Notes under the pieces: generated by a model
What the model was told of the DNA's origin: nothing
What the model saw: the letters and a program-made list of their open reading frames with translations, nothing else
Databases searched by the model: none
From: Ardenticatenaceae bacterium
GTDB lineage: Bacteria; Chloroflexota; Anaerolineae; Promineifilales; Promineifilaceae
DNA: 64,000 nucleotides
Direction: 5' to 3'
Assembly: GCA_020634245.1 (NCBI GenBank)
Contig: JACKCC010000020.1
Location: 72,075 to 136,074 of the forward strand
Made by a program: the position numbers and the translations under genes
Shown here: piece after piece, positions 34,420 through 43,089 of the stretch
Layout of the letters: every line of letters begins with the position of its first letter
Position numbering within the stretch: position 1 is the first letter of the stretch

Positions 34420-35883
34420 ATGAGTTCCGAAACCGCCTATCGCAAAGTTGACCGCAGCGGCCGCGCAAATCAGGAACCTGTTCCCTACCTCAAGCGGGAC
34501 ATTGCCGAACGCATCTGCGATTTTGAAGAAGTAATACTGGGCTATGACGGCGAACTGGCTGAAGATGAGGCCTCGCGCTGCATGCAATGCCCCGATCCGC
34601 AGCCCTGTACATTGAGCTGTCCGGCTGGCAACGACATTCCCGAAGCGCTGTGGCTGACCAGCCAGGGTAAATATGTAGAAGCCGCCCTTGTATTCGCCGC
34701 CACCAGCCCTCTGCCCGAAGTGTGCGGCCGTGTCTGCCCCAATCTTTGCCAACAAGGCTGTGTATTGGGCAAACGGTACGGCGCAGTTTCCATCGGCAAA
34801 TTGGAAGCCTTTGTTTCCGATGTGGCCAGAGAAGCGGGCGCTTTGACAATCAAAGTACCCGAACAAAAAACCGGCAAACACGTTGCCGTTGTCGGTTCCG
34901 GCCCGGCCGGCATCACGGTTGCCGAAGATATGATTAAATTAGGCCACGAGGTAACTGTGTACGAATCCTGGCCAGAAGCGGGCGGCGTACTGGTGTATGG
35001 CATTCCGGCCTTCAAGCTGGACAAACGAGTCGTCGGTTACAAAATTCAGGATTTGCGCGACGCCGGGGTAACTTTCATTACCAATACACGCGTGGGCCAA
35101 GACATCATGGTGGAAGATTTACAGCATGAATACGATGCCGTTTTCCTGGGAACGGGCGCTGGCATCGAAGCTACCATGAGCATTCCCGGTGAAGATTTAG
35201 ATGGCGTTTGGAAATCCACCGATTATCTTGTGCGGGCCAATGTCAAAGAAGCCTATCGGCCGGAAGACAAAAAGGTTGTGCCGGATGTTGGCAAACGGGT
35301 AGCCATCATTGGCGGCGGTGACACGGCCGTTGACTGTGCCCGCAGCTCCATCCGTTTAGGCGCAGAAGAGGTTACCATCGTTTACCGCCGCACCGAAGCG
35401 GAAATGCCCGGCAACAAATCGGAACGGTACATTTGTGTTGAAGAAGGCACGCAAATTAACTATTTACAAGCGCCGGTAGAGTACATTGGGGATGAGAACG
35501 GCCGTGTCAAAGCCATGAAAGTCATCAAAATGGAGTTAGGCGAACCTGATGCATCCGGCCGCCGCCGCCCCATTACCATTGAAGGCTCCGAATTCATTCA
35601 GGAAGTAGATACCGTCGTCCTGGCTGTTGGCTACTGGCCCGATCCATTACTGGGTGACAAAACGGAAAACCTGGCTACCCATAACTGGGGTCTCATCCTG
35701 GCCGATGAAGCCGTAGGCGCAACCACACGGGAAGGCGTTTTTGCCGCCGGTGACAATGTACACGGGCCGGATTTGGTGATAACGGCCGTTGCCAGTGCCC
35801 ACAAAGCCGCATCCAGCATGGCCGCCTATCTTGAAGGAAAATCAATCGCGCTCCCCACCCCTAAACCACGCCGGAAAAAGTAA
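34420..35883 (+). CDS. GltD-like NAD(P)H-dependent oxidoreductase
   Basis: A 487-aa flavoprotein of the glutamate synthase small-subunit family. Residues 40-125 form the Cys-rich Fer4_20 domain (CMQCPDPQPCTLSCP, CGRVCPNLCQQGC) that binds Fe-S clusters. Residues 145-180 hold the FAD fingerprint VVGSGPAGITVAEDM and YESWPEAGGVLVYGIPAFKL. Residues around 290-310 hold the NADPH fingerprint IIGGGDTAVDCARS. The C-terminal FAGDNVHGPDLV-type motif completes the FAD site. It feeds electrons from NADPH into a partner such as glutamate synthase, or acts alone in GltD-like enzymes. No large subunit is adjacent. AGGGAGGT precedes the ATG. Confidence 0.9.
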   Translation: MSSETAYRKVDRSGRANQEPVPYLKRDIAERICDFEEVILGYDGELAEDEASRCMQCPDPQPCTLSCPAGNDIPEALWLTSQGKYVEAALVFAATSPLPEVCGRVCPNLCQQGCVLGKRYGAVSIGKLEAFVSDVAREAGALTIKVPEQKTGKHVAVVGSGPAGITVAEDMIKLGHEVTVYESWPEAGGVLVYGIPAFKLDKRVVGYKIQDLRDAGVTFITNTRVGQDIMVEDLQHEYDAVFLGTGAGIEATMSIPGEDLDGVWKSTDYLVRANVKEAYRPEDKKVVPDVGKRVAIIGGGDTAVDCARSSIRLGAEEVTIVYRRTEAEMPGNKSERYICVEEGTQINYLQAPVEYIGDENGRVKAMKVIKMELGEPDASGRRRPITIEGSEFIQEVDTVVLAVGYWPDPLLGDKTENLATHNWGLILADEAVGATTREGVFAAGDNVHGPDLVITAVASAHKAASSMAAYLEGKSIALPTPKPRRKK

Positions 35884-35887
35884 AAAA

Positions 35888-35966
35888 GTGCGCAAGTCAG
35901 CAAGTAAGCAAGTACACAGGTAGCAAAATCACCTATCCACTTGCAAACTTGCTGCTTGCAACGCAC
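35888..35966. terminator. Tandem-repeat hairpin between convergent genes
   Basis: The left arm has repeated GCAAGT units (GTGCGCAAGTCAGCAAGTAA from 35888). The right arm has matching ACTTGC units ending GCAACGCAC near 35963. It spans the entire gap between the GltD-like and GlpX stops, so it probably terminates both strands. Confidence 0.65.
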
Positions 35967-36944
35967 CTACTCGCCCACCCTGGCCGCATGTTCAGCATGA
36001 ATAAAGCGGCGCGTGCCTGTTTCAGAGCGAATAAGCAGCGAATACGTTTCCGCATGCATCCCCCGAAAACGCAGTGCCGTTAATAAAAGGCTGTCGGTGA
36101 TACCGGTGGCGGCCAAAAATATTTCATCCGTCATCACCATCTCGTTACAAGTCAAAATCTGCCTTTCATCCAAACCGGCTTCCCGGATGGCATCTCGTTC
36201 AGCCTGGGACTGCGGCGCTAATCGGGCCAGCATAGCGCCGTTCATGGATTTAGCCGCGCAGGCAGCAATAACCCCTTGGGCAGCTCCGCCTACGCCCATC
36301 AACAAATCCACACCCGTATCCGGCGAAGCTGCCAAAAAAGCGCCTTCAGCATCACCCTGATCCCGCAATAAAATGCTTGCCCCAGTCGCCCGAATTTCTT
36401 CAATCAAATCATGGTTTCGATCACGATCCAAAATGATGACAGTCAAATCGTGTACGGCTTTCTTTTTGACGCGGGCCACCAGAGCCAATGTCCAGGCAGC
36501 CGGCGCATCCATACATTCGGGCACAAGCACATCGGCCGCATTACGATCCACAACGATTTTTTCCATGTAAGCCGCCGGAGCCGGTGACCACAATGTATCT
36601 TTTGGAGCTACGGCAACAACAGAAATTGCGCCCGATTGTCCTTTGATCAAAAGCTGGGTTCCGTCAATGGGATCGACAACAGCGTCAACCTCTGGCCCCA
36701 AACCAGTGCCAACATGTTGTCCTGTGCCCAATAACAGCTTCCCATCAACCGGGCGCTCTTCACCAATGATGATACGGCCGTTAATATTCAACGTACTCAA
36801 TGCATCAAACATCGCCTGGGTAGCCGCCCGGTGAGCCGCATCCAGATTCCCCGAACCAATCCAGCGCCCGGCAGCCAACGCCGTCGCCTCTGTTACCCGC
36901 ACCAAATCCAGACCAATATTTCGTGATGAGATATGTATATTCAT
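35967..36944 (-). CDS. glpX: Class II fructose-1,6-bisphosphatase
   Basis: A 325-aa GlpX-type phosphatase that hydrolyses fructose 1,6-bisphosphate to fructose 6-phosphate in gluconeogenesis (Mg/Mn-dependent, cytoplasmic). Signatures: IIIGEERPVDGKLL (metal ligand Glu), the VDAVVDPIDGTQLL metal site, GQSGAISVVAVAPK, and VDLLMGVGGAAQGVIAACAAKSMNG. ATG 36944 is preceded by GGGAG at 8 nt and matches the family start. An upstream in-frame codon at 36977 has no such site. GAPDH and YvcK, also linked to gluconeogenic flux, are encoded nearby on the same strand. Confidence 0.92.
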   Translation of the reverse strand: MNIHISSRNIGLDLVRVTEATALAAGRWIGSGNLDAAHRAATQAMFDALSTLNINGRIIIGEERPVDGKLLLGTGQHVGTGLGPEVDAVVDPIDGTQLLIKGQSGAISVVAVAPKDTLWSPAPAAYMEKIVVDRNAADVLVPECMDAPAAWTLALVARVKKKAVHDLTVIILDRDRNHDLIEEIRATGASILLRDQGDAEGAFLAASPDTGVDLLMGVGGAAQGVIAACAAKSMNGAMLARLAPQSQAERDAIREAGLDERQILTCNEMVMTDEIFLAATGITDSLLLTALRFRGMHAETYSLLIRSETGTRRFIHAEHAARVGE

Positions 36945-37007
36945 CGATAACTCCCAGTAAATTGGCCTCTCAGCCAACCATCAAGCGACAGTTTATTCGC
37001 AGCAAAA

Positions 37008-39179
37008 CTATGCCGGTTCCGTCGCAAACGTTTCTACTGCCTCCAATAAACCGGTCGCTTCCCAGGCCAACATGCCACCGTCCAAAACAGCCACATCCAT
37101 AACGCCCATTTGCTGCAAAACATAGGCTGCCCGACGGCTGCGGCGGCTGCTGCGGCATACAATAACAATTTGCCGATCAGCAGGTAACTTAACCGTGTCC
37201 AACAGTATACTTGGCAGCGGCACAGAGTGGGCAGTGGGCACGTGGCCCCTTTTGAATTCTCGCGGTTCGCGCACATCAATCACGTATGGCGGGGGTACGG
37301 CCGTATCCACATATATCATCCGCCATAAAGCCTGCGGCGAAACCATGAAAATACCCTCCGAAGGTACATCACCTTCACGTGGAATCCCCTTTATGTCTAT
37401 CCGCTTCGGCAAATTCTGACACTCTTTAAACACCCGCAGCGGACACTCGTAAATACATATCACCGGATCAAGAACACGATGAAACAAATAATCAATCGCT
37501 TCATCTTCAGCTAAAAAGTGATCGGCGCCCAGCCACTTATCAAAACCGGTAGATTGCATCAATTGCCACACCGGGAAATTAATCCGAACAAAAAACACAT
37601 CTCCCCCCCGGTCTCGAAAAGCGCGGACGACCCCTTCCAACATGTGAATACCGCTAAAATCACAATGATTAACGTGATTCATCCGAACCAGCAAAAAACG
37701 CTGTTCAGACTGTTGCTCAGCTAAAGTTAAAATCAGTTCTTCAACATGATTGACTGCCCCAAAATACAAATCGCCCAAAATGTCAACCACACCCAACTGC
37801 GGGCAAGGCGGTTGACCAGGCTGATAAACAAAATGCTTGTAATTACTATCAGGTATAACAGCATGAACGCGAGGTGTACTGGTCCGCAGAATATACATCA
37901 CCAACGACAGCCCGATGCCCAGCAAAACGGCAAACTGAATATCCATAAACAGCGTGCCCAACAAGGTCAAGACCATGATACTGGCATCCCCCTTCGTTCC
38001 TTTCCAGATACGACTAATTTCAACCCGGTCGATCAATCCGTAAGCAATTGGAATGATAACGCCCGCCAATGCAGCCATGGGCAAGTAAGCCGTTAAGGGA
38101 GCCAAAAGCAAAATAGAAATCATTAAAAACAAACTGGAAAAAATAACCGACATTTGCGATTTAGCGCCGGTTTTATAGTTAACTACCGTTCGTGAAAAAG
38201 AAGCCGCCACCGCATAACCGGAAAACAAGCCGGAAACGATATTTCCAAAACCTTGCCCCACAAACTCCTGATTACTATCCAAACGCTGCCCAGTCTGTGC
38301 TGCCACAGAACGAGCAAGCGCTATTGTTTGTACCAGACCAATCGCCCCCACGGCCAACGCGCCAGTTGAAAGACGTGCCATCAACTGAAAATCAAGCAGC
38401 GGCAAAGGCGCCAATGGTGGCAGTTCACGTGGCAGCTTCCCAATCAAGGCCACACCCGCCTTATCCAAATGAAAAACAAAAACAGCGACTGAAGCGAGGA
38501 CGATACTCAGGAGTGCTTTTGGTAGTTTGGGGCTTATTCTAGCAATGAATATACCCAATAAGATCGTTCCTAAACCCAATATTGCCGTCGGCCAATGGAT
38601 AGCATTTAATGAAAGCACCAAATCCTGGATGAGTACTAACGGGTTAGCCGTGTTTAATGGAATTCCCAACAATGGGCCAATTTGCTTGATGACAATCAGC
38701 ACACCGGCCCCTGCTGAAAACCCAATAATCACCGAATGCGACACAAAATTGACCAAGAGACCCAGGCGCAGCAAACCCATCACCAGTTGAAACACACCAG
38801 CCATAACCGCCATCAAGCCAGCGGCTAACATATATTCATTGGTTCCCGGTGATGCAATCCCCGCCAATGAAGAAGCCACCAATAAGGAAATCGCATTGGC
38901 TGCGCCGGTATGAGCCTGATCTGACGCACCCCACAAAGCACCGGCAATCCCCCCCACGATGGACGTGTACAATCCCATTTGCGGTGGTAATTCAGCAATA
39001 ACGGCAAAAGCAATGGCCTGAGGCAAAGCGATAACAGCTACTGTCAGACCGGCTACTAAATCGGGGCGTAAATTGGCACGATCATATTTGCGGAAAAGGC
39101 GGTAAGGCTGCTGCAAATATCGGCTCATCGGTTTTAAGACGCTGCCTATATTCACTTTCACGCCTAAGTTTGACGTCAT
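37008..39179 (-). CDS. SulP anion transporter with STAS and rhodanese domains
   Basis: A 723-aa fusion. Residues 35-420 form the SulP membrane domain (about 12-14 segments) with the entry signature RPDLVAGLTVAVIALPQAIAFAVIAELPPQMGLY. Residues 460-570 form a STAS domain (VNHCDFSGIHMLEGV). Residues 615-720 form a rhodanese domain with active-site loop VCRSSRRSRRAAYVL around a catalytic Cys. SulP proteins move sulfate, bicarbonate or other anions. A tethered rhodanese suggests a link to sulfur or sulfane handling, hence sulfate or thiosulfate as a possible substrate (inference). It lies 30 bp upstream of glpX on the same strand, and a MITE-like insert sits just upstream of its start. Confidence 0.9.
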   Translation of the reverse strand: MTSNLGVKVNIGSVLKPMSRYLQQPYRLFRKYDRANLRPDLVAGLTVAVIALPQAIAFAVIAELPPQMGLYTSIVGGIAGALWGASDQAHTGAANAISLLVASSLAGIASPGTNEYMLAAGLMAVMAGVFQLVMGLLRLGLLVNFVSHSVIIGFSAGAGVLIVIKQIGPLLGIPLNTANPLVLIQDLVLSLNAIHWPTAILGLGTILLGIFIARISPKLPKALLSIVLASVAVFVFHLDKAGVALIGKLPRELPPLAPLPLLDFQLMARLSTGALAVGAIGLVQTIALARSVAAQTGQRLDSNQEFVGQGFGNIVSGLFSGYAVAASFSRTVVNYKTGAKSQMSVIFSSLFLMISILLLAPLTAYLPMAALAGVIIPIAYGLIDRVEISRIWKGTKGDASIMVLTLLGTLFMDIQFAVLLGIGLSLVMYILRTSTPRVHAVIPDSNYKHFVYQPGQPPCPQLGVVDILGDLYFGAVNHVEELILTLAEQQSEQRFLLVRMNHVNHCDFSGIHMLEGVVRAFRDRGGDVFFVRINFPVWQLMQSTGFDKWLGADHFLAEDEAIDYLFHRVLDPVICIYECPLRVFKECQNLPKRIDIKGIPREGDVPSEGIFMVSPQALWRMIYVDTAVPPPYVIDVREPREFKRGHVPTAHSVPLPSILLDTVKLPADRQIVIVCRSSRRSRRAAYVLQQMGVMDVAVLDGGMLAWEATGLLEAVETFATEPA

Positions 39180-39201
39180 TATATTGTCCTGTAAAACTAT
39201 A

Positions 39202-39312
39202 GGCTCTTTAGGAATTCACGGGGTCTTGTCATGTAGGGGCGGGTCTTGTGCCCGCCCTGCTCTGGGCGACCACAAGGGTACGCCCCTACACCCCACGAAA
39301 TCCTGAAGACCC
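39202..39312. mobile_element. MITE-like element with 8-bp target duplication
   Basis: A 111-bp element flanked by direct AAACTATA repeats (39194-39201 and 39313-39320). Its termini form imperfect inverted repeats of about 23 bp (GGCTCTTTAGGAATTCACGG against the complement of the right end), 18 of 23 matching. Inside is the palindrome TGTAGGGGC...GCCCCTACA (39232-39290) with nested stems. It encodes nothing. It sits 22 bp upstream of the SulP start codon. Confidence 0.72.
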
Positions 39313-39340
39313 AAACTATAAAGGTTTGAGTCTGTGTAAA

Positions 39341-39997
39341 TCAATCATCGCCAGAAGGCTCCGGCGGTTTAGAAATGTCGAGAACACGATAGGGGTAAAC
39401 GTTGATCACCTTCGTGCTTTCTACCAGTGTAACACGAGGCGTGTCTTGACGGTAGAGATGTATATGCCCGTGCAGCATGTAACGCGGTTTGAACAACTTG
39501 ATGAAGGTATTGAAGATTTTAAACCCGGTATGGGCAATATCGGAACGGTCGTGGATGCCAAAAGGGGGAGAATGGGTAACAAGGATGTCCAGGTAACGGC
39601 CGTACCGCTGCCGGTTCAACAATAATCGAGGAACCAAACGCGCAATCTGCTGCCGCATTTCCGCCTCACTGTACATCAACGGGGCCTGCGGCCGATAACG
39701 CATCGATCCTTCAAGCCCGGCAATCAACAAACCTTCAAACATCACACAACGCGCATGGATGTCCCGTCCCCCTCGCACTTCCGTTAACACCCGCCCATCG
39801 GCCGTATATTGTGGTCCTTGATCATGATTGCCCAAAACATAAATCAGCGGCACATCCAGCGCCGAAATCAAAAAATCCAAATAATAAAATGGAAGATCGC
39901 CGCAGCCAATAAGCAAATCTATGTTCGCATATTTCTGCTTCACATCACTACAATAAAGCTGGTCCAAAACCCGGTCGCTGACCGCTAAAATCTTCAT
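39341..39997 (-). CDS. Metallophosphoesterase (calcineurin-like)
   Basis: A 218-aa protein with most motifs of the calcineurin-like fold: LIGCGDLPFYYLDF (GD motif), YVLGNHDQG (GNHD motif), LVTHSPPFGIHD (H motif) and YMLHGHIHLYR (GHxH motif). The first motif, normally D-x-H, reads AVSDRVLD, so the first metal site may be altered. It is a cytoplasmic hydrolase of unknown phosphoester substrate. Its start overlaps the upstream MazG-like stop by 4 bp (ATGA), giving translational coupling. The pair may act together on nucleotides (inference). Confidence 0.86.
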   Translation of the reverse strand: MKILAVSDRVLDQLYCSDVKQKYANIDLLIGCGDLPFYYLDFLISALDVPLIYVLGNHDQGPQYTADGRVLTEVRGGRDIHARCVMFEGLLIAGLEGSMRYRPQAPLMYSEAEMRQQIARLVPRLLLNRQRYGRYLDILVTHSPPFGIHDRSDIAHTGFKIFNTFIKLFKPRYMLHGHIHLYRQDTPRVTLVESTKVINVYPYRVLDISKPPEPSGDD

Positions 39998-40299
39998 GGG
40001 GCCGGCCAGGTTCTCGTGTGGTTTTGAGCCAGCTTATCCAAAATTGCCTGCTCCAAATCGATGCCGGCAATACTCGCCAACTGCATCAGGTATAGGGCAA
40101 CATCCGCCAATTCCCCAGCCAACTCCTCTGGATTCGATGGCGTCTCCCGCCATTGAAAATGCTCCAGAACCTCGGCAGCCTCAATTACAATGGAAGCTGC
40201 CAAATTACGTGGTGTTTGCGGCTTGGGGGAATCGGCATCATACCAGCCTTTGCTGGCTACAAACTCATGCATACGGTTTTCCAATGCTTTCAAATCCAT
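39994..40299 (-). CDS. MazG-like nucleotide pyrophosphohydrolase
   Basis: A 101-aa all-helical protein matching the short MazG-like/dCTPase family: MDLKALENRMHEFV, RNLAASIVIEAAEVLEHFQW (metal-binding E-x-x-E) and AGELADVALYLMQLASIAGID (E-x-x-D). It would hydrolyse (d)NTPs to NMP and pyrophosphate, a house-cleaning role. The start at 40299 fits the family N-terminus. In-frame ATG 40323 is an alternative, and neither has a clear Shine-Dalgarno. Coupled to the metallophosphoesterase. Confidence 0.87.
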   Translation of the reverse strand: MDLKALENRMHEFVASKGWYDADSPKPQTPRNLAASIVIEAAEVLEHFQWRETPSNPEELAGELADVALYLMQLASIAGIDLEQAILDKLAQNHTRTWPAP

Positions 40300-40327
40300 A
40301 GCCACAATTGTAGGAGGAGACATAAAA

Positions 40328-40369
40328 AAAGTAAAACGTAATGCCGGGAAAGACATTACGTTTTACTTT
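40328..40369 (-). terminator. Terminator downstream of GAPDH gene
   Basis: A perfect 16-bp stem AAAGTAAAACGTAATG (40328-40343) / CATTACGTTTTACTTT (40354-40369) with a 10-nt loop. It lies after the minus-strand GAPDH stop and before the MazG-like gene. The sequence AAACGTAATGCC is shared with the hairpin at 41490-41529. Confidence 0.75.
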
Positions 40370-40425
40370 CGTATTCAAAAATATATTCTTGAAGTTGCCA
40401 TAAACCAGGCAGCTAAAAATTGGCC

Positions 40426-41421
40426 TTATTTAGCCATATGAGCAATCAAATCCAGACACTTGCAAGAATAACCCCACTCGTTGTCGTACCAGGCCACCAC
40501 TTTCACAAAAGTATCGGTCAAGGCAATGCCGGCTCCCGCGTCAAAAACGGATGTGCAGGATTCCCCAACGAAGTCATTGGAAACAACTGCTTCCTCTGTG
40601 TAACCAAGAACGCCTGCCATCTCACCCTCAGAAGCCGCTTTCATGGCCGCTTTGATCTCGTCGTAGGAAGCTGGTTTTTCCAAGTTAACGGTCAAATCAA
40701 CGACAGAAACATTGGGGGTAGGCACGCGGAAAGCCATACCGGTCAATCTTCCATTCAATTCCGGGATAACCTTACCAACAGCTTTTGCCGCGCCGGTGGA
40801 GGATGGGATAATGTTCTGGCCAGCACCACGACCACCACGCCAATCTTTCAAAGATGGACCGTCAACTGTCTTTTGGGTAGCTGTCGTAGCATGGACCGTC
40901 GTCATTAAACCTTCTTTGATGCCAAAGTTGTCATTCAACACTTTGGCGATTGGAGCCAGACAGTTTGTGGTGCAAGAAGCGTTGGAAACAATGTCCTGAC
41001 CGGCATAGGTGTCGTGGTTGACGCCCATAACAAACATGGGGGTCGCGTCTTTTGATGGAGCGGACAAAACTACTTTCTTGGCGCCAGCTTCGATGTGGGC
41101 ACGTGCTTTTTCATCGGTCAGGAATAAGCCGGTGGCTTCAAGGACGTATTCAGCGCCAACTTCGTCCCACTTCAGGTTTTTGGGGTCTTTTTCAGCAGTG
41201 ACACGAATTGATTTGCCGTTGACGACCAAATTCCCGTCTTTTACGTCAACCGTACCATTGAAACGGCCGTGTGTTGAATCGTATTTGAGCATGTAAGCGA
41301 TGTAATCAACAGAAAGCAAGTCGTTAATACCAACAACCTCAAACTCTTCAAGCTGGGTTGCACGACGGAAAACCAGGCGACCAATTCGCCCAAATCCGTT
41401 AATACCAATTTTAATTGTCAT
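40426..41421 (-). CDS. gap: Type I glyceraldehyde-3-phosphate dehydrogenase
   Basis: A 331-aa classical GAPDH. The N-terminal KIGINGFGRIGRLVFR is the NAD-binding site, SNASCTTNCLAPIAKVL carries the catalytic Cys, and the partner His lies in the HATTATQKTVDGPS region. WYDNEWGYS is near the C-terminus. It interconverts glyceraldehyde 3-phosphate and 1,3-bisphosphoglycerate in glycolysis and gluconeogenesis. ATG 41421 has AAGGAG 8 nt upstream, and the 12-codon upstream extension is rejected. It is followed by its own terminator. It lies downstream of the YvcK gene on the same strand. Confidence 0.97.
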   Translation of the reverse strand: MTIKIGINGFGRIGRLVFRRATQLEEFEVVGINDLLSVDYIAYMLKYDSTHGRFNGTVDVKDGNLVVNGKSIRVTAEKDPKNLKWDEVGAEYVLEATGLFLTDEKARAHIEAGAKKVVLSAPSKDATPMFVMGVNHDTYAGQDIVSNASCTTNCLAPIAKVLNDNFGIKEGLMTTVHATTATQKTVDGPSLKDWRGGRGAGQNIIPSSTGAAKAVGKVIPELNGRLTGMAFRVPTPNVSVVDLTVNLEKPASYDEIKAAMKAASEGEMAGVLGYTEEAVVSNDFVGESCTSVFDAGAGIALTDTFVKVVAWYDNEWGYSCKCLDLIAHMAK

Positions 41422-41489
41422 TTGAATCTCCTTTTTTATATCATGTAAGATATACACTAATTATACTGTCTTTGCGGCAGTTGATAGGT

Positions 41490-41529
41490 GTAAAACGTCA
41501 CCTTTTTGGCATTACGTTTGACGTTTTAC
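41490..41529 (-). terminator. Hairpin at the 3' end of the YvcK gene
   Basis: A stem GTAAAACGTC (41490-41499) / GACGTTTTAC (41520-41529), loop 20 nt, overlapping the last codons of the YvcK gene. Probably separates YvcK and GAPDH transcription. Confidence 0.6.
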
Positions 41530-42862
41530 GGTTGTCAGATAATAAACTAAGGACGGCCTGGGCCAGTTTTTGACTGTCATGCCGCCACGGCCGTTCCTCA
41601 TCAACAAGATCGGCCATAATTATTTTGACTTGTTCCGGGACAGTGGGCGGTAACCTGTTGGGCTGTACATAAATTGTCTTGCCCCCACCTTGCTCCGCAG
41701 GGACAGAAAGGTTGTCATTGGCCAGTACGATGTCTAAACAGCCGGTGGGAACGTGCTGTAAAATCGCAGTGACATGATCGGCAACAGTGTAATTATCCGT
41801 CTCTCCGGGCTGAATGGCAAGATTACATACATAAATTTTAGGCGCCTGCGCCCGGCGCAATGCCTCCGCCAGGTCAGGTACTAGTAAATTGGGCAAAATG
41901 CTGGTGTACAAGCTGCCCGGCCCCATAACGATTAAATCGGCGCGAAAGATGGCTTGAATGGCCGGTGGATAGGCGCGCACATCATGGGGTTCCAGGTAAA
42001 CGTGCTGGATTTGTCCCCCTGCTTTGGGGATGAGTGATTCACCGATGATATAGTGCAGAACGGCCGTTTCGCCCTCCTGCACCATCACATCCGCCGCCAG
42101 CCTGACCTCGGCCAGCGTTGAGGGCAGCACCCGGCCGCGCAGAGCCAGCACCCGCTCCGCCGCTAAAAGTGCCTCATCAAAACTGCCGGTAATCCCGGTT
42201 AGCGCCGCCAGAAGCAGATTACCGAAAGCATGGCCTTGCAGTTCACTTTTGCCATTTTGACCTACTGCCCCACCAAACCGGTATTGCAGCACCTGAGTCA
42301 TGAGTGTTTCGTCGCGGGCCAGGGCCGCCAGATTATTGCGAAAATCGCCCGGCGGCAAAAGGCCAAACTCTTCACGCAGCCGGCCGCTGCTGCCGCCGTC
42401 ATCGGCGACGGTGACGATGGCGGTAATGTTATGGGTATACGGCCGTAATCCGCGCAGTAAACTCGGCATTCCCGTCCCGCCGCCAATCGCCACAATGTGC
42501 GGGCCGCGCCCCCGGCGGCTGTAATCATACAAAGATTCAACGACATCCTGGTCTGGCGCACGAAACGGAGCCACCAGATTGGTTCCCAGCCGGGCAATCG
42601 CAAACAAAACAACGGCGCCACCCAAAAACAAAGGCAGCACAATACGCCACAAAACCGGCAAATCCTGCAAAAAAACAAATTTGAAAATTGAATCCGGCAG
42701 CCATCCTTGTTGTTGCAGCCATAATGCGCCAAAGACAATTCCCATGCCTACCAAACCCGCGCCAAGCAGCGACAAAACCAGCCAGCGCTTCAAGCCAATG
42801 CCCAAAGTGAACCAGCGCCGCTGGCTAAATATTGCTTGCCGCACCTTATTGTCTTTTTGCAT
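41498..42862 (-). CDS. yvcK: YvcK-family gluconeogenesis factor with N-terminal membrane anchor
   Basis: A 454-aa protein. Two hydrophobic segments (about residues 27-50 and 68-90) precede a CofD/YvcK domain opening IVAIGGGTGMPSLLRGLR and continuing with TVADDGGSSGRLREEFGLLPPGDFRNNL, MGPGSLYTSILPNLLVP and TGCLDIVLANDN. YvcK proteins bind UDP-sugars and are needed for growth on gluconeogenic carbon and for cell-wall balance. The membrane-tethered form is common in Chloroflexota and Actinobacteria as far as I recall. GAGG precedes the ATG. The in-frame ACGGCCGT copies show it is native. Confidence 0.88.
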   Translation of the reverse strand: MQKDNKVRQAIFSQRRWFTLGIGLKRWLVLSLLGAGLVGMGIVFGALWLQQQGWLPDSIFKFVFLQDLPVLWRIVLPLFLGGAVVLFAIARLGTNLVAPFRAPDQDVVESLYDYSRRGRGPHIVAIGGGTGMPSLLRGLRPYTHNITAIVTVADDGGSSGRLREEFGLLPPGDFRNNLAALARDETLMTQVLQYRFGGAVGQNGKSELQGHAFGNLLLAALTGITGSFDEALLAAERVLALRGRVLPSTLAEVRLAADVMVQEGETAVLHYIIGESLIPKAGGQIQHVYLEPHDVRAYPPAIQAIFRADLIVMGPGSLYTSILPNLLVPDLAEALRRAQAPKIYVCNLAIQPGETDNYTVADHVTAILQHVPTGCLDIVLANDNLSVPAEQGGGKTIYVQPNRLPPTVPEQVKIIMADLVDEERPWRHDSQKLAQAVLSLLSDNRKTSNVMPKR

Positions 42863-42919
42863 AAAAATCGAACCTCGCTCTACCCGACAAACTCATTCTA
42901 ACAACCTCAACATTCCCCG

Positions 42920-43063
42920 TCAATGTGGCTGGCAGAGGTTCATCACAAAACTTCCCGGAAGCTGAATTGGGCGATTTCTGACCAGCTTCACTCGTCCTGC
43001 AAACAACTGGCCAGCTTCCGGGATGCTGCGCCCCTGATTCCCTATCAATGTGGCTGGCAGAGG
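42920..43063. repeat. Direct and inverted repeats upstream of the nucleotidyltransferase
   Basis: TCAATGTGGCTGGCAGAGG occurs at 42920-42938 and again at 43045-43063. Between them TCCCGGAAGCTG (42952-42963) and CAGCTTCCGGGA (43012-43023) form an inverted repeat. The block fills the spacer between the divergent YvcK and nucleotidyltransferase genes. Confidence 0.6.
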
Positions 43064-43089
43064 CTAAACGGCTGTGTTATGATCGCCTT

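Noticed and set aside
42920..43063. Insertion-sequence remnant between YvcK and the nucleotidyltransferase
   Set aside because: Direct repeats are present but no transposase remnant or target duplication pattern can be identified.
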